Origin: Lichenibacterium dinghuense
GTDB taxonomy: Bacteria > Pseudomonadota > Alphaproteobacteria > Rhizobiales > Beijerinckiaceae
Direction of reading: 5' to 3'
Assembly: GCF_021730615.1 (NCBI RefSeq)
Contig: NZ_JAJLMN010000001.1
Span: 5,051,501-5,115,500, forward strand
Length of the DNA: 64,000 nt
The notes beneath the pieces are model-generated. The model was not told where the DNA came from and ran no database searches. It saw only the letters and a list, made by a program, of their open reading frames with translations. The position numbers and the translations under genes were made by a program. Of this stretch, positions 9,001-15,901 are shown piece by piece (the first letter of the stretch is position 1; each line of letters opens with the position of its first letter).

Positions 9001-9460
9001 CGATGCCAGCGTCGTGGCAGTGGGAGAGCGCTTCTATGACACGCGAGATGTTTCGCCAGAACATAGCCCGACCGGCGCTCGTCGAGCATAGCTGACGCCG
9101 TGCGAGTACACTTCTTGGTGAGCTTAGCAGGGGTGCACCTGGATCGAGCATAACGATCGCGAGCTCGCGTTCGTCCTCGATTATCTCGATCACTTCGACC
9201 AGCATCTCGCGCGCGCGGCGGGACGAGAGCACACGTCGGATACGACGTAGCCCTCTCTCGAACAGCTTCCGCAAATCCTGGTCGATCGCGGTGCCGGTTT
9301 TTGCATACAGTCTGACGAGATAATGCTCACCGTCATCAACTCCTGTGGCCCGACGAAGGCTGGACGTCCAGGCGCCGTTGCCGGCGCGGAACGAGTCTTC
9401 AGCGAACCTGAATCGGTCCTCGATCGAAAAGGTGGCATGTCGGTGCGAACGAGTTGTCAG
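6044..9460 (-). CDS. Kinase-like domain fused to SF1 (Upf1/COG1112-type) helicase, MkoA-like; CTG start
   Basis: From TTG 9274 the protein would be 1076 residues but would lack the kinase N-lobe. The frame stays open upstream to TAA 9476-9478 and encodes EHYLVRLYAKTGTAIDQDLR, which reads as an N-lobe strand. The only plausible initiator in that stretch is CTG at 9460, which has GGAGGT six bases before it, giving 1138 residues. The kinase-like domain (about 15-260) has a degenerate catalytic loop (IVHGAIDEHAVF in place of HRD..N) and YRLGGYEA in place of DFG, so it is probably a pseudokinase. The helicase shows Walker A VGPPGVGKTYLI (about 613), Walker B FVEEAARA (about 768), GDHRQLSPFE, SDSFQGGEADIVLASLVRN (about 1030) and NVLLSRAKQKFVLAT. 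It is the first gene of a four-gene cassette coupled to the PLD nuclease. The domain order matches MkoA of Mokosh type I. Confidence 0.75.
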   Translation of the reverse strand: MTTRSHRHATFSIEDRFRFAEDSFRAGNGAWTSSLRRATGVDDGEHYLVRLYAKTGTAIDQDLRKLFERGLRRIRRVLSSRRAREMLVEVIEIIEDERELAIVMLDPGAPLLSSPRSVLARRQLCSTSAGRAMFWRNISRVIEALSHCHDAGIVHGAIDEHAVFARGDDNPNYRLGGYEACVHIADSDPDPSGGALRRSDPISFRRDLADVAGVVNVVLGLDQPGAPILSSIERRMLGRMANPPHHQAYDGHAALEDLTEVIEELGRSGAGIEGEMILYPGAEALRVDLPTLTSGMIPAEDADAVTRFIADDLSSVDVRMIVGPSKGIRIVTDLATYDVQLVEPRIGMITHGAKRRPHDRINEASDVKRRIYLARNRGAAAERVRKLGHGAAVWASTDRDHSVETRGDDPPSWTALLLLEVFSLLKQQFRTFPVDVLTPPRGQADLVWIAPRNDSDRDTRRSVLKLPPMAVALRKEMENDEGRPDWSISQSDWLGRLRDRSPELAFEAAGEIDGRQAYGFRASEPVLPEQHVYLRPRNDAGTDRAIRRRLLNVVAARGNLELLRALDDPATVAMDEALRGVAAPGPPPDDLDASKKTAWASIAEGRSINVVVGPPGVGKTYLIAQLIRSILVGNTGARILVSSQNHETLISIEHELKKRLSSLGKIVIRVEKSQVEEEEAVLRRGTRELLTEALKAESSGPLSGPYQEIRQALRPTDDSERVVAEGVLRDTDNLLLRSSDVTLATTSSFAIEEMIAAGEQFDWVFVEEAARANGSELIGALLLGNRRVMIGDHRQLSPFEASERQKFYEPSSAEELLRDGAFRLTSIPDLPPEIEPTLRRLASDRSFFTDVLAAAARLEEPFRSIAEREEDRENATGRPSAIAQTLVEQSRMHPAICRIVSDTFYGGRLVPSARVSARKPTVGSESGFPTTPVVVLDLPSLSVSSIDEFEKVERKTLANTAEAAALIDALRKLRPSDPSAEPPSLVILAPYTGQVTHIERSIKPMVDVDGRLRGFVPPRADGRFVYTSDSFQGGEADIVLASLVRNNVLVGRRALGFMKNPQRLNVLLSRAKQKFVLATSLSFLLEAVDGTDPDRLGGDLGFIRKLVGDLRRMSAAPSAIAAAEAAILKLDERGIIVR

Positions 9461-9842
9461 ACTAGCACCTCCGCCTTAAGTCCTGTCGTCACCACAGCCA
9501 TCGGCAGGAGAGAAGGACTGAACGCTTCACGCCGAATCTCCCATAAATCGGCTGGCATGGCCAGAGGATAAAAGGGAAACTTACGTGCCGAAACGGCGCC
9601 GTGCTGGACATGCTGGGTGAGTGTCGAAAGCCACTCGTTGACGAGATGTGCCGGATCAGTGCCGCCGCGGCCTGCTGAAGACGCGTCCTACTACGGCAAT
9701 GAAGGATCGTCACCGGCTCTACAAGGGGCGACCCGAACGTCCGCAAGCTGGCGACCTCTGAACGTCGAGACTTGGCGCTGACCGTGACTGGCCCTCCTTC
9801 GTGAGTAGGTTGAGCGTGATGGGCTCCTCAAGGGAGCTCACC
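9461..9842. other. Gap between the defence cassette and the recombinase
   Basis: These 382 bases sit between two divergent genes. They should hold the cassette promoter (minus strand) and the recombinase promoter (plus strand), but I see no convincing -35/-10 pair. Short frames on both strands are Ser/Arg-rich and look non-coding. The right part holds a 43-base dispersed repeat (9735-9777). Confidence 0.4.
9735..9777 (+). repeat. Dispersed 43-base repeat, copy A
   Basis: This segment matches 34719-34761 at 37 of 43 positions without gaps. It contains GTCCGCAAG and GGCGACC in both copies, and each copy contains two related GAAsGTC words. Copy A ends 65 bases before the start of the recombinase at 9843. 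Copy B lies 51 bases past the stop of the other tyrosine integrase. Confidence 0.7.
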
Positions 9843-10472
9843 ATGACCCAGACGACAGCACCTCAAACGCCCACCCGCGTACCCTGGAACCGCGGGCGAA
9901 TCATCGGCCCGAAGCCGCCCCTCAAGCCCAAACACATCTGGGCTATTCGGACCCGCCTCCAGCATGACGGCCATGTCCGCGACCTCGCCATGTTCAACGT
10001 CGCGATAGACAGCAAGCTTCGCGGCTGCGACCTCGTCAAGCTCCGGGTGTCCGACGTCCACCTCGGCGAAGGCGTGCGCCTTCGGACGACCATCGTTCAG
10101 CAAAAGACCGGGCGACCCGTGCCATTCGAGATGACCGAGCCGACCCGCGACGCCCTCGCCGCTTGGCTGAAGAAGCGGGGCTCGCGGTCGATCGACTGGC
10201 TGTTCCCGAGCCGGAGCCATGCGGGCGACCACATCACGACGCGGCAGTACGGCCGCCTCGTCGACGACTGGGTCACGCTGGCCGGCCTCGACCCGGCCAA
10301 CTACGGCACCCATAGCCTGCGCCGGACCAAGGTCGCCCTCGTCTACAAGCGAACGGGCAATCTGCGAGCCTGCCAGCTCCTGCTCGGTCATTCCAAGCTG
10401 GAGAGCACCGTCCGCTACCTCGGGGTCGAGGTCGATGACGCCCTGATCCTGTCCGAACAGACCGATCTCTGA
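9843..10472 (+). CDS. Stand-alone tyrosine recombinase (phage integrase family)
   Basis: This encodes 209 residues. The ATG at 9843 is preceded by AAGGGAG and is preferred over an in-frame upstream start at 9801. The catalytic set of tyrosine recombinases is visible. Arg is in SKLRGCDLVKLRVSDV, the beta-hairpin Lys in VQQKTGRPVPFEM, His-x-x-Arg in GTHSLRRTKVALVYKRTG, a second His in LLLGHSKLES, and the nucleophile Tyr in TVRYLGVEVDD. The protein has only a short N-terminal arm before the catalytic domain, so the usual core-binding domain is reduced. Such short recombinases are frequent in accessory regions of Hyphomicrobiales. It lies between the defence cassette and an IS66 element, and it could mobilise the cassette or be a remnant of an earlier integration event. 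Confidence 0.82.
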   Translation: MTQTTAPQTPTRVPWNRGRIIGPKPPLKPKHIWAIRTRLQHDGHVRDLAMFNVAIDSKLRGCDLVKLRVSDVHLGEGVRLRTTIVQQKTGRPVPFEMTEPTRDALAAWLKKRGSRSIDWLFPSRSHAGDHITTRQYGRLVDDWVTLAGLDPANYGTHSLRRTKVALVYKRTGNLRACQLLLGHSKLESTVRYLGVEVDDALILSEQTDL

Positions 10473-10548
10473 CACGAAGCGCGGTGGCTCAGTGCCACCG
10501 CGACCAACGATAGGGGCTCCTGGCCACGGCGAAGTAGGGTGGGCTGCG

Positions 10549-10556
10549 GACAGACT
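10549..10556. repeat. 8-bp target site duplication, left copy
   Basis: GACAGACT lies directly outside the left inverted repeat of the IS66 element, and the identical octamer follows the right end at 13085-13092. Eight bases is the target duplication length of the IS66 family. Confidence 0.9.
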
Positions 10557-10632
10557 GTAAGCGTCGCCCCGGCCCCACCTTCTGGAGCCTGACCGGGTGA
10601 TCGATGATCGAGGCCGCAGGAGGCTTCGATCC

Positions 10633-11082
10633 ATGTCTATACCTGAGCATATGCACGTGTCGGAGGGGCCGCAGCGCTTCGACGTGTTCACCGGCGGAGG
10701 GCGCCGACGCCGTTTCACCGCGGCCGAAAAGGCGGCGATCGTCGACGAAAGCTACGCGGACGGGACCTCGGTCTGCGGGGTCGCGCGCCGTCACGGCCTG
10801 ACGTCCCAGCAGCTGTTCGGCTGGCGCCGACTGGCTCGCCTCGGGCCATCTTCGTCTCTGCCCGCCGAGCGACCGCTGTTTGTGCCCGTCCTCGTGGCCT
10901 CCGAGCCCGAGGCGCCGCCCCGTGATGAGGCGCCCACTGGCCCGAAGCCGCGCAGGCGCCGGAAGCGGATCGAGGAGGCGAGCATCGAGGTGGAGATCGC
11001 CGGCGTCGTGGTGCGGGTGGGCCGGGATGCCGACGCCGGCGCGATCGCGGCGGTGATCGGCGCGCTCAGGGCCGGCACGTGA
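10633..11082 (+). CDS. tnpA: IS66 transposition accessory protein TnpA (helix-turn-helix)
   Basis: This encodes 149 residues from the ATG at 10633, which has GGAGG nine bases upstream; a GTG at 10597 is an alternative. It has the IS66 OrfA/TnpA pattern: RRRRFTAAEKAAIVDESYAD, then SVCGVARRHGLTSQQLFGWR, a helix-turn-helix of the transposase_8/IS3-like type. A basic region (PKPRRRRKRIEEA) and a short C-terminal beta segment ending AVIGALRAGT follow. It binds the element's DNA and is required with TnpB and TnpC for transposition in this family. It overlaps tnpB by four bases. Confidence 0.88.
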   Translation: MSIPEHMHVSEGPQRFDVFTGGGRRRRFTAAEKAAIVDESYADGTSVCGVARRHGLTSQQLFGWRRLARLGPSSSLPAERPLFVPVLVASEPEAPPRDEAPTGPKPRRRRKRIEEASIEVEIAGVVVRVGRDADAGAIAAVIGALRAGT

Positions 11083-11435
11083 TCGGCCCCGCGGGCGCGG
11101 TACGCGTCATGCTGGCCACCCGGCCGGTGGACTTCCGCAAGGGCATGGACGGCCTCGCCATGCTGGTGCGCGAACAGCTAGGCGCCGACCCGTTCTGCGG
11201 CACGGTGTTCGCCTTCCGCTCGAAACGGGCGGACCGGCTGAAGCTCCTGTTCTTCGACGGCACTGGCGTGGTGCTGGTGGCGAAAAGGCTCGAGGCGGGC
11301 GCGTTCCGCTGGCCGAAGCCGGGCGACGGTGCCGTCCGGCTGACCGCCGCCGAGATGGCGGCGCTCGTCGACGGCCTCGACTGGCGGCGCGTGCACGTGC
11401 CGCGTGAGGTGGCCGTGCCGCGGCTGGCCGGTTAG
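11079..11435 (+). CDS. tnpB: IS66 accessory protein TnpB (Orf2)
   Basis: This encodes 118 residues with the hallmark of the IS66 Orf2-like family: ATRPVDFRKGMDGLAMLVRE near the N-terminus and FAFRSKRADRLKLLFFDGTG in the middle, followed by KRLEAGAFRWPK. The GTG start overlaps the tnpA stop (GTGA), implying coupled translation. Its molecular role in IS66 transposition is not well established. It appears intact at full family length. Confidence 0.92.
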   Translation: MIGPAGAVRVMLATRPVDFRKGMDGLAMLVREQLGADPFCGTVFAFRSKRADRLKLLFFDGTGVVLVAKRLEAGAFRWPKPGDGAVRLTAAEMAALVDGLDWRRVHVPREVAVPRLAG

Positions 11436-11489
11436 GCGAGAACAGGCGAAGGCGTCGCGCGCGGGGCTCGGGTGTGATCTGATCCTCCT

Positions 11490-13022
11490 GTGATCCCGAG
11501 CGAGCCCGCCCCCTCCGACAACCCCGCTGCCCTGCAGGCCATGCTGGCGGCCGAGCGGGCCGAGAACGAGCGGCTGCGCAAGATCATCCGCGAACTCCAG
11601 CGCCACCGCTTCGGCCGCCGGGCGGAGAGCCTGCCCCTCGATCAGCTCCAGCTCGGGCTGGAGGAGGCCGAGCAAGCCGAGGCAGCCGACGAGGCCATCG
11701 CCGAGGCGGCGGCTCCGACCGTGCGCGCCGCCCGCGTCGCCAAGCGCCGGGCCAACCGGGGCTCTCTGCCGGCCCACCTGCCGCGGATCGACACCGTGGT
11801 GGACATCGCCGACGACGGCTGCCCGTGCTGCTCGGCCCCGCTGCATCGCATCGGCGAGGACGTGTCCGAGCGGCTCGACGTGGTGCCGGCGCAGTTCCGC
11901 GTGCTGGTGGTGTGCCGGCCGAAATGCGCCTGCCGGGCCTGCACGGACGGCGTGGCCCAGGCGCCCGCACCGGCGTGGCTGATCGAGGGCGGGCTGTCCA
12001 CCGACGCCACCGTGGCGCAGGTGCTCGTGTCGAAATACGCGGACTACCTGCCGCTGTACCGGCAGGCGCAGATCTTCGCCCGGCAGGGTGTCCTCCTGGA
12101 CCGCTCCACCCTGGCCGACTGGGTGGGGCGCGCGGCGCTGCTGCTCGAACCCGTGCACGGGCGGTTGCTCGACCACCTGAAGGCGTCGACGAAGCTCTTC
12201 GCCGACGAGACGACCGCGCCGGTGCTCGACCCCGGCCGCGGCCGCACGAAGACCGGGCAGCTGTGGGCCTACGCGCGCGACGATCGCTTCTGGGGCGGCG
12301 CCGATCCGCCGGCGGTGGCCTACGTCTACGCCCCCGACCGCAAGGCCGAGCGGCCCATGGCCCATCTCGCCGGCTTTTCCGGCGTGCTGCAGGTGGACGG
12401 CTATGAGGGCTACCGCGCCCTGACGAAGGGCGACCAGGTGAAGCTCGCCTTCTGTTGGGCCCATGTGCGGCGAGGGTTCATCGACCTCGCCGCCAAGGGC
12501 GCGTCGCCGATCGCCGCCGAGGTGCTCGAGCGCATCGCGGCGCTGTACCGGATCGAAGGCGAGATCGCCGGGCTCCCGGCCGAGGCCCGCCGCCAGGCGC
12601 GGTAGGAGCGCAGCCGGCCACTGTTGGCGAAGCTCGACCTCGTCCTGCGCGACAAGCTGGCCCTCCTCAGCCAGAAGAGCACGCTCGCCGTGGCGATCCG
12701 CTACGCGACCTCGCGCTGGGTGGGGCTGACGCTCTACGTCGACGACGGCCGGGTGGAGATGGACTCCAACACAGTGGAGCGCTCGATCCGCCCCCTCGCC
12801 CTGACGCGCAAGAACGCCCTCTTCGCCGGTTCGGATCGGGGCGGCCAAACCTGGGCGACGATCGCGTCGCTCGTGGAAACCTGCAAGCTGAACGGCGTCG
12901 ACCCGCAGGCCTACCTCTGCGACGTGATCACCCACATCGTGGGCGGCCATCCCCAGAGCAGGCTCGACGAGCTCCTGCCCTGGGCCTACCCGACCATCCC
13001 GGGGTTCAAGGCGGCCGCCTGA
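11490..13022 (+). pseudogene. tnpC: IS66 transposase TnpC, interrupted by an in-frame TAG
   Basis: The frame starts at GTG 11490 and would give 510 residues. It has an N-terminal coiled coil, a cysteine cluster (DDGCPCCSAP and CRPKCACRAC, near residues 108-150) and the DDE-type core with KLFADETTAPVLDPGRGRTK. The typical IS66 C-terminus is also present (MDSNTVERSIRPLALTRKNA and FAGSDRGGQTWATIASLVET). A TAG at 12603-12605 splits it after RRQAR. The sequence after it (ERSRPLL) continues the family in the same frame. A CAG-to-TAG change is the simplest explanation, since relatives commonly read Q-x-R-S-x-P-L here (from memory). Unless the stop is suppressed, the transposase is truncated before its last catalytic acidic residue. 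Confidence 0.88.
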
Positions 13023-13084
13023 GCCGTCCGGCGCCCTGCCTCACCAGGCAGCCCCACGCAACGTGGGCTCGGCAACCCGCTTAC

Positions 13085-13092
13085 GACAGACT
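13085..13092. repeat. 8-bp target site duplication, right copy
   Basis: GACAGACT immediately follows the right end of the IS66 element and is identical to 10549-10556. Confidence 0.9.
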
Positions 13093-13333
13093 GGTTACGA
13101 GCGGAAGTCTGGAAGGAGCGGACGTTCGATCATCTGCAGCTCGGATCTTGTGACGTCCCTTTTTCGACCTCGTCGCGGCGATCAGGCCGCGTCCGCAACC
13201 ATGTGACGCTCCCGCTGAGCGTTACGTCGGGGGGGAGTGCCCCGGCTCAACAGGCTGACCCGTTCTCGGATCGCGGCATTGACCGTGCCCATCCCGCAAT
13301 CGCGGCTACGGCCCCACGGACGCCGGTTGGTCG

Positions 13334-13609
13334 TCACAGCGCCGACGGGTGCCGTGCGAGCGCGGTCACCCTTACGGTCATGAAAGGGAACAGCGGCAGG
13401 GTGGACAGGAGGGCGTGTAGAGCGTCGTGATCAGCGACGTCGAAGATGGAAATGTTGGCGTACTCGCCCGCGATGCGCCACAAGTGGATCCAGCGTCCGT
13501 CACGCTGCAGTTCTTCGGCCCGCACCTTCTCCTCGGCCTTCAGCCGGTCGAAGTCGGCCGAGGCCATGCCCTGCGGCGGGTGAACGTCCATGCGCACGTG
13601 GTAGAGCAT
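13334..13609 (-). CDS. catC: Muconolactone Delta-isomerase
   Basis: This encodes 91 residues starting MLYHVRMDVHPPQGM, the typical CatC opening. An upstream in-frame start at 13651 would add 14 uncharacteristic residues. The conserved block KAEEKVRAEELQRDGRWIHL, then WRIAGEYANISIFDV and HDALHALLSTLPLFPFM, covers the whole family. It converts (+)-muconolactone to beta-ketoadipate enol-lactone in the catechol branch of the beta-ketoadipate pathway, in the cytosol as a decamer in known homologues. It is the last gene of the minus-strand order catA-catB-catC, 13 bases after catB, so it is almost certainly co-transcribed. Confidence 0.93.
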   Translation of the reverse strand: MLYHVRMDVHPPQGMASADFDRLKAEEKVRAEELQRDGRWIHLWRIAGEYANISIFDVADHDALHALLSTLPLFPFMTVRVTALARHPSAL

Positions 13610-13622
13610 CCCACAGCCTTTC

Positions 13623-14786
13623 TCAGTCCCGTGCGAAGCGGCGCACGGCATCCTCGTCGATCTCCACCCCCAGGCCCGGCCCCTGCGGCAGGTGCACCTC
13701 GAAGTCGGAGAAGCGCAGCGGTTCCCTCACCAGATCCGCCGCGAGGATCTGTGGACCGAAGTGCTCGCAGCCCCACTCCACCTCCCGCAACGTCGAGAAG
13801 ACATGCAGGTGAGCTGCAGCCCCGATCGAGCTCTCCAGGAGGCAGCCGCCGTAGAGCTGCACGCCCGCCGCCGTCGCGACAGCCGCAACATCCTGCACGC
13901 CCCGCAGCGAGGCGTGCTTGACGAGCTTGAGCGACACGGCGTCGGCAGCCCCCGCAGTGCCCACACGCAGCATGTCATGGATGTCGAACACGCACTCGTC
14001 GGCGAGCAACGGCGGCGTGCCCGGCCGCGCGCGCAGTCGCGCCATGGCGTCCACGTTCCATGCCGCCACCGGCTGCTCCACCAACGCAGCACCCATGTCC
14101 GCGAGTTCGCCGAGGCAGCGCCGGGCTGTCGGCTCGTCCCAGGCCTGATTCGCGTCGGCGATCAGCTCCGCCCGGCCGCCCAGAACCTTCGCGAGGTGGC
14201 GCATGCGGCGCATGTCGTCGGCCGGCGCCTTCGCGCCGAGCTTGACCTTGAAGCGCCGGTGCAGCCGCTCCCCTAGCTTGCGCTCGGCCTCGTCCGCCTC
14301 CTGCGCCGGGTCACCTGAGGCGAGGGTCCAGAGCACCGGCATGCTCGTGCGCACCGCGCCCCCGAGCAGGGCCGAGACCGGCAGGCCCAACGACTTGCCG
14401 ACCGCGTCGTGGAGGGCTGTGTCGATCGCCGCCTTGGCGGCGTTGTTGCGCTTGGCCGCCGCGTCGAGGACGGCGCCGTTGGCCACGAAGGCCGAGGCTG
14501 GGCGGCCGAGGAGGGCGGGCGCGAGATAGGCGTCGATGTTGGCCTTGATGGCCTCGACCGACTCCTCGCTCCAGCGCGGCCCGCCCAGCGTCGCAGCCTC
14601 GCCGATGCCGGTGGCGCCGTTCTCGAGGCGCACCCGGACCAGCACGTAGCTCTGCGCCCGCACGGCCGTCTGCGAAAGCTTGTGCTCGCGCAGGGTCGGC
14701 ACGTCGATGATCGTCGCAGCTACCTCGCGGATCACGAGGTCGCGCGTCGGATGGAGCGCTGCGGCGCCCTGTCGAAGGTCCTGCAT
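13623..14786 (-). CDS. catB: Muconate cycloisomerase
   Basis: This encodes 387 residues from the ATG at 14786 (MQDLRQGAAALHPTRDLVIR). It is an enolase-superfamily lactonising enzyme. The KxK pair is in FKVKLGAKAP, the metal ligands are in LIADANQAW, ALVEQPVAAW and LLADECVFD, and the other catalytic Lys is in VSLKLVKHASLRG. The N-terminal capping domain is present (LREHKLSQTAVRAQSYVLVR). It converts cis,cis-muconate to muconolactone. It lies between catA (58 bases upstream) and catC (13 bases downstream). It appears complete. Confidence 0.93.
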   Translation of the reverse strand: MQDLRQGAAALHPTRDLVIREVAATIIDVPTLREHKLSQTAVRAQSYVLVRVRLENGATGIGEAATLGGPRWSEESVEAIKANIDAYLAPALLGRPASAFVANGAVLDAAAKRNNAAKAAIDTALHDAVGKSLGLPVSALLGGAVRTSMPVLWTLASGDPAQEADEAERKLGERLHRRFKVKLGAKAPADDMRRMRHLAKVLGGRAELIADANQAWDEPTARRCLGELADMGAALVEQPVAAWNVDAMARLRARPGTPPLLADECVFDIHDMLRVGTAGAADAVSLKLVKHASLRGVQDVAAVATAAGVQLYGGCLLESSIGAAAHLHVFSTLREVEWGCEHFGPQILAADLVREPLRFSDFEVHLPQGPGLGVEIDEDAVRRFARD

Positions 14787-14844
14787 CGTCTCTGTCGTCG
14801 GAAGGAATGGGGCTCCGGCGCGGTCGCCGGAGCTTCGAACGCGC

Positions 14845-15783
14845 TCAGGCCGCCGCGGCCGGCGCGTGCTGCCGCACCACCACCGTCTCCGGGACGTCGG
14901 CGACATCGCGCAGCAGCACGAAGTCGAAGCTCAGGGTCGAGAACGGCTCGTTGAGACCGCGCGCCCGGATCTCCTCCGCATCCGCGTGCTGGACCGCCTC
15001 TGAGATGAGGCCGTCCCGCGTACCGAAGGCGAAGTCGTCGTGGAGGTAGGCGTCGCCGGCCAAGTTTATCTGTGTCGTCAGCTTCCGGTAGCCGGATGCC
15101 TCCACGAAAAAGTGGATGTGCGCCGGGCGTTGTCCATGCCGGCCCACCGCGGCGAGCAACTGGTTGGTCGGCCCGTCCGGGGGCACGCCGTAGCCGGATG
15201 GCACGATCGAACGGAAGCCATACCGCCCTTCGGCGTCCGTCTTCATCCGCCGGCGCAGATTGTAGGGGCTCTGGGACGGGTCGAAGTGGGAATAGCCGCC
15301 CTTCGTGTTGGCGTGCCAAACGTCCACCACAGCGTCCGCGACCGGCTTGCCGTCTGTGTCCCGGACGGTGCCGTCCACGAACAGCACTTCGCCCTGCTCG
15401 GGATCTTGGTCGAGGCGGGCCTCGCCGCTCTCCACCAGGGGCGCGTCGGCGATCCAGAGCGGCCCCTCGATGGTCCGCGGGGTGCCGCCGGTGAGCCCGG
15501 CCTTCCGCTCCTGCTCGTCCATCATGACGTCCATGAAGTGTTCGAGCCCGAGTCCCGGCACCAGCAGCCCCATCTCGTGGTTCATGCCCACGCGGCTGAG
15601 GTAATCCACCGCCGTCCAGAACTCCGTCGGGGTGACGTCGAACCGCTCGATCGTGCGGCACAGATCGCCCGTGATCTGGCGGATGATGTTCTTGAGCCGC
15701 TCGTCGCCGCCGGCTTGGTCCAGGCCCGCCGCCCTGTCGAGCACGCCGGTCACCTCGGCCGTCTCGCTGATCCGTGTCGTCAT
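14845..15783 (-). CDS. catA: Catechol 1,2-dioxygenase (intradiol)
   Basis: This encodes 312 residues from the ATG at 15783, which follows a perfect GGAGGGGAC ribosome site. The N-terminal helical dimerisation/lipid-binding region (residues about 1-100) precedes the catalytic beta sandwich. The Fe(III) ligands are visible as Tyr in QSPYNLRRR, Tyr in VPSGYGVPP, and the two His in [16 protein letters not shown], with the conserved Arg just before. It cleaves catechol to cis,cis-muconate with O2. It is the first gene of the cat operon, divergent from catR with 118 bases between starts, and is probably activated by CatR in response to muconate. Confidence 0.94.
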   Translation of the reverse strand: MTTRISETAEVTGVLDRAAGLDQAGGDERLKNIIRQITGDLCRTIERFDVTPTEFWTAVDYLSRVGMNHEMGLLVPGLGLEHFMDVMMDEQERKAGLTGGTPRTIEGPLWIADAPLVESGEARLDQDPEQGEVLFVDGTVRDTDGKPVADAVVDVWHANTKGGYSHFDPSQSPYNLRRRMKTDAEGRYGFRSIVPSGYGVPPDGPTNQLLAAVGRHGQRPAHIHFFVEASGYRKLTTQINLAGDAYLHDDFAFGTRDGLISEAVQHADAEEIRARGLNEPFSTLSFDFVLLRDVADVPETVVVRQHAPAAAA

Positions 15784-15885
15784 GTCCCCTCCACTCTGCA
15801 TTCGGCCATTCGGCTCGCGACGTCGTTGCAGAGGGAGCTTGCCATCTGGGGTGTTTCGGCGTCCAACACCCTTCGGGTTTCGATC

Positions 15886-15900
15886 ATACCCTGGAGGTAT
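15886..15900. promoter_or_regulatory. Candidate CatR operator, ATAC-N7-GTAT
   Basis: The sequence ATACCCTGGAGGTAT matches the ATAC-N7-GTAT recognition sequence known for the muconate-responsive LysR regulators BenM/CatM, and fits the T-N11-A rule of LysR sites. It ends one base before the GTG of catR and contains that gene's GGAGG ribosome site, so binding would also repress catR. Its centre is about 110 bases from the catA start, suitable for an activator site upstream of the catA promoter. Confidence 0.7.
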
Positions 15901-15901
15901 C

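Larger units (their letters stand above)
10557..13084 (+). mobile_element. IS66-family insertion sequence (2528 bp) with TSD
   Basis: The ends are GTAAGCG at 10557 and its complement CGCTTAC ending at 13084. The inverted repeats continue imperfectly inward over about 24 bases (16 identities). An identical 8-bp duplication flanks the element. Inside are the three canonical IS66 genes in order tnpA (10633), tnpB (11079, overlapping by GTGA) and tnpC (11490). The perfect duplication suggests a fairly recent insertion. The tnpC frame carries a TAG stop, so this copy is probably no longer autonomous. It landed in the gap between the recombinase and catC, and no gene appears to be interrupted. Confidence 0.92.

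Noticed and set aside
6782-9091. Long plus-strand open frame opposite the helicase gene
   Set aside because: Arg/Leu/Asp-rich, no domain, and fully antisense to a protein with clear helicase motifs.
9489-9746. 85-codon minus-strand ORF between the defence cassette and the recombinase
   Set aside because: Ser/Arg/Pro-rich, no ribosome site, and overlaps the dispersed repeat; looks non-coding.
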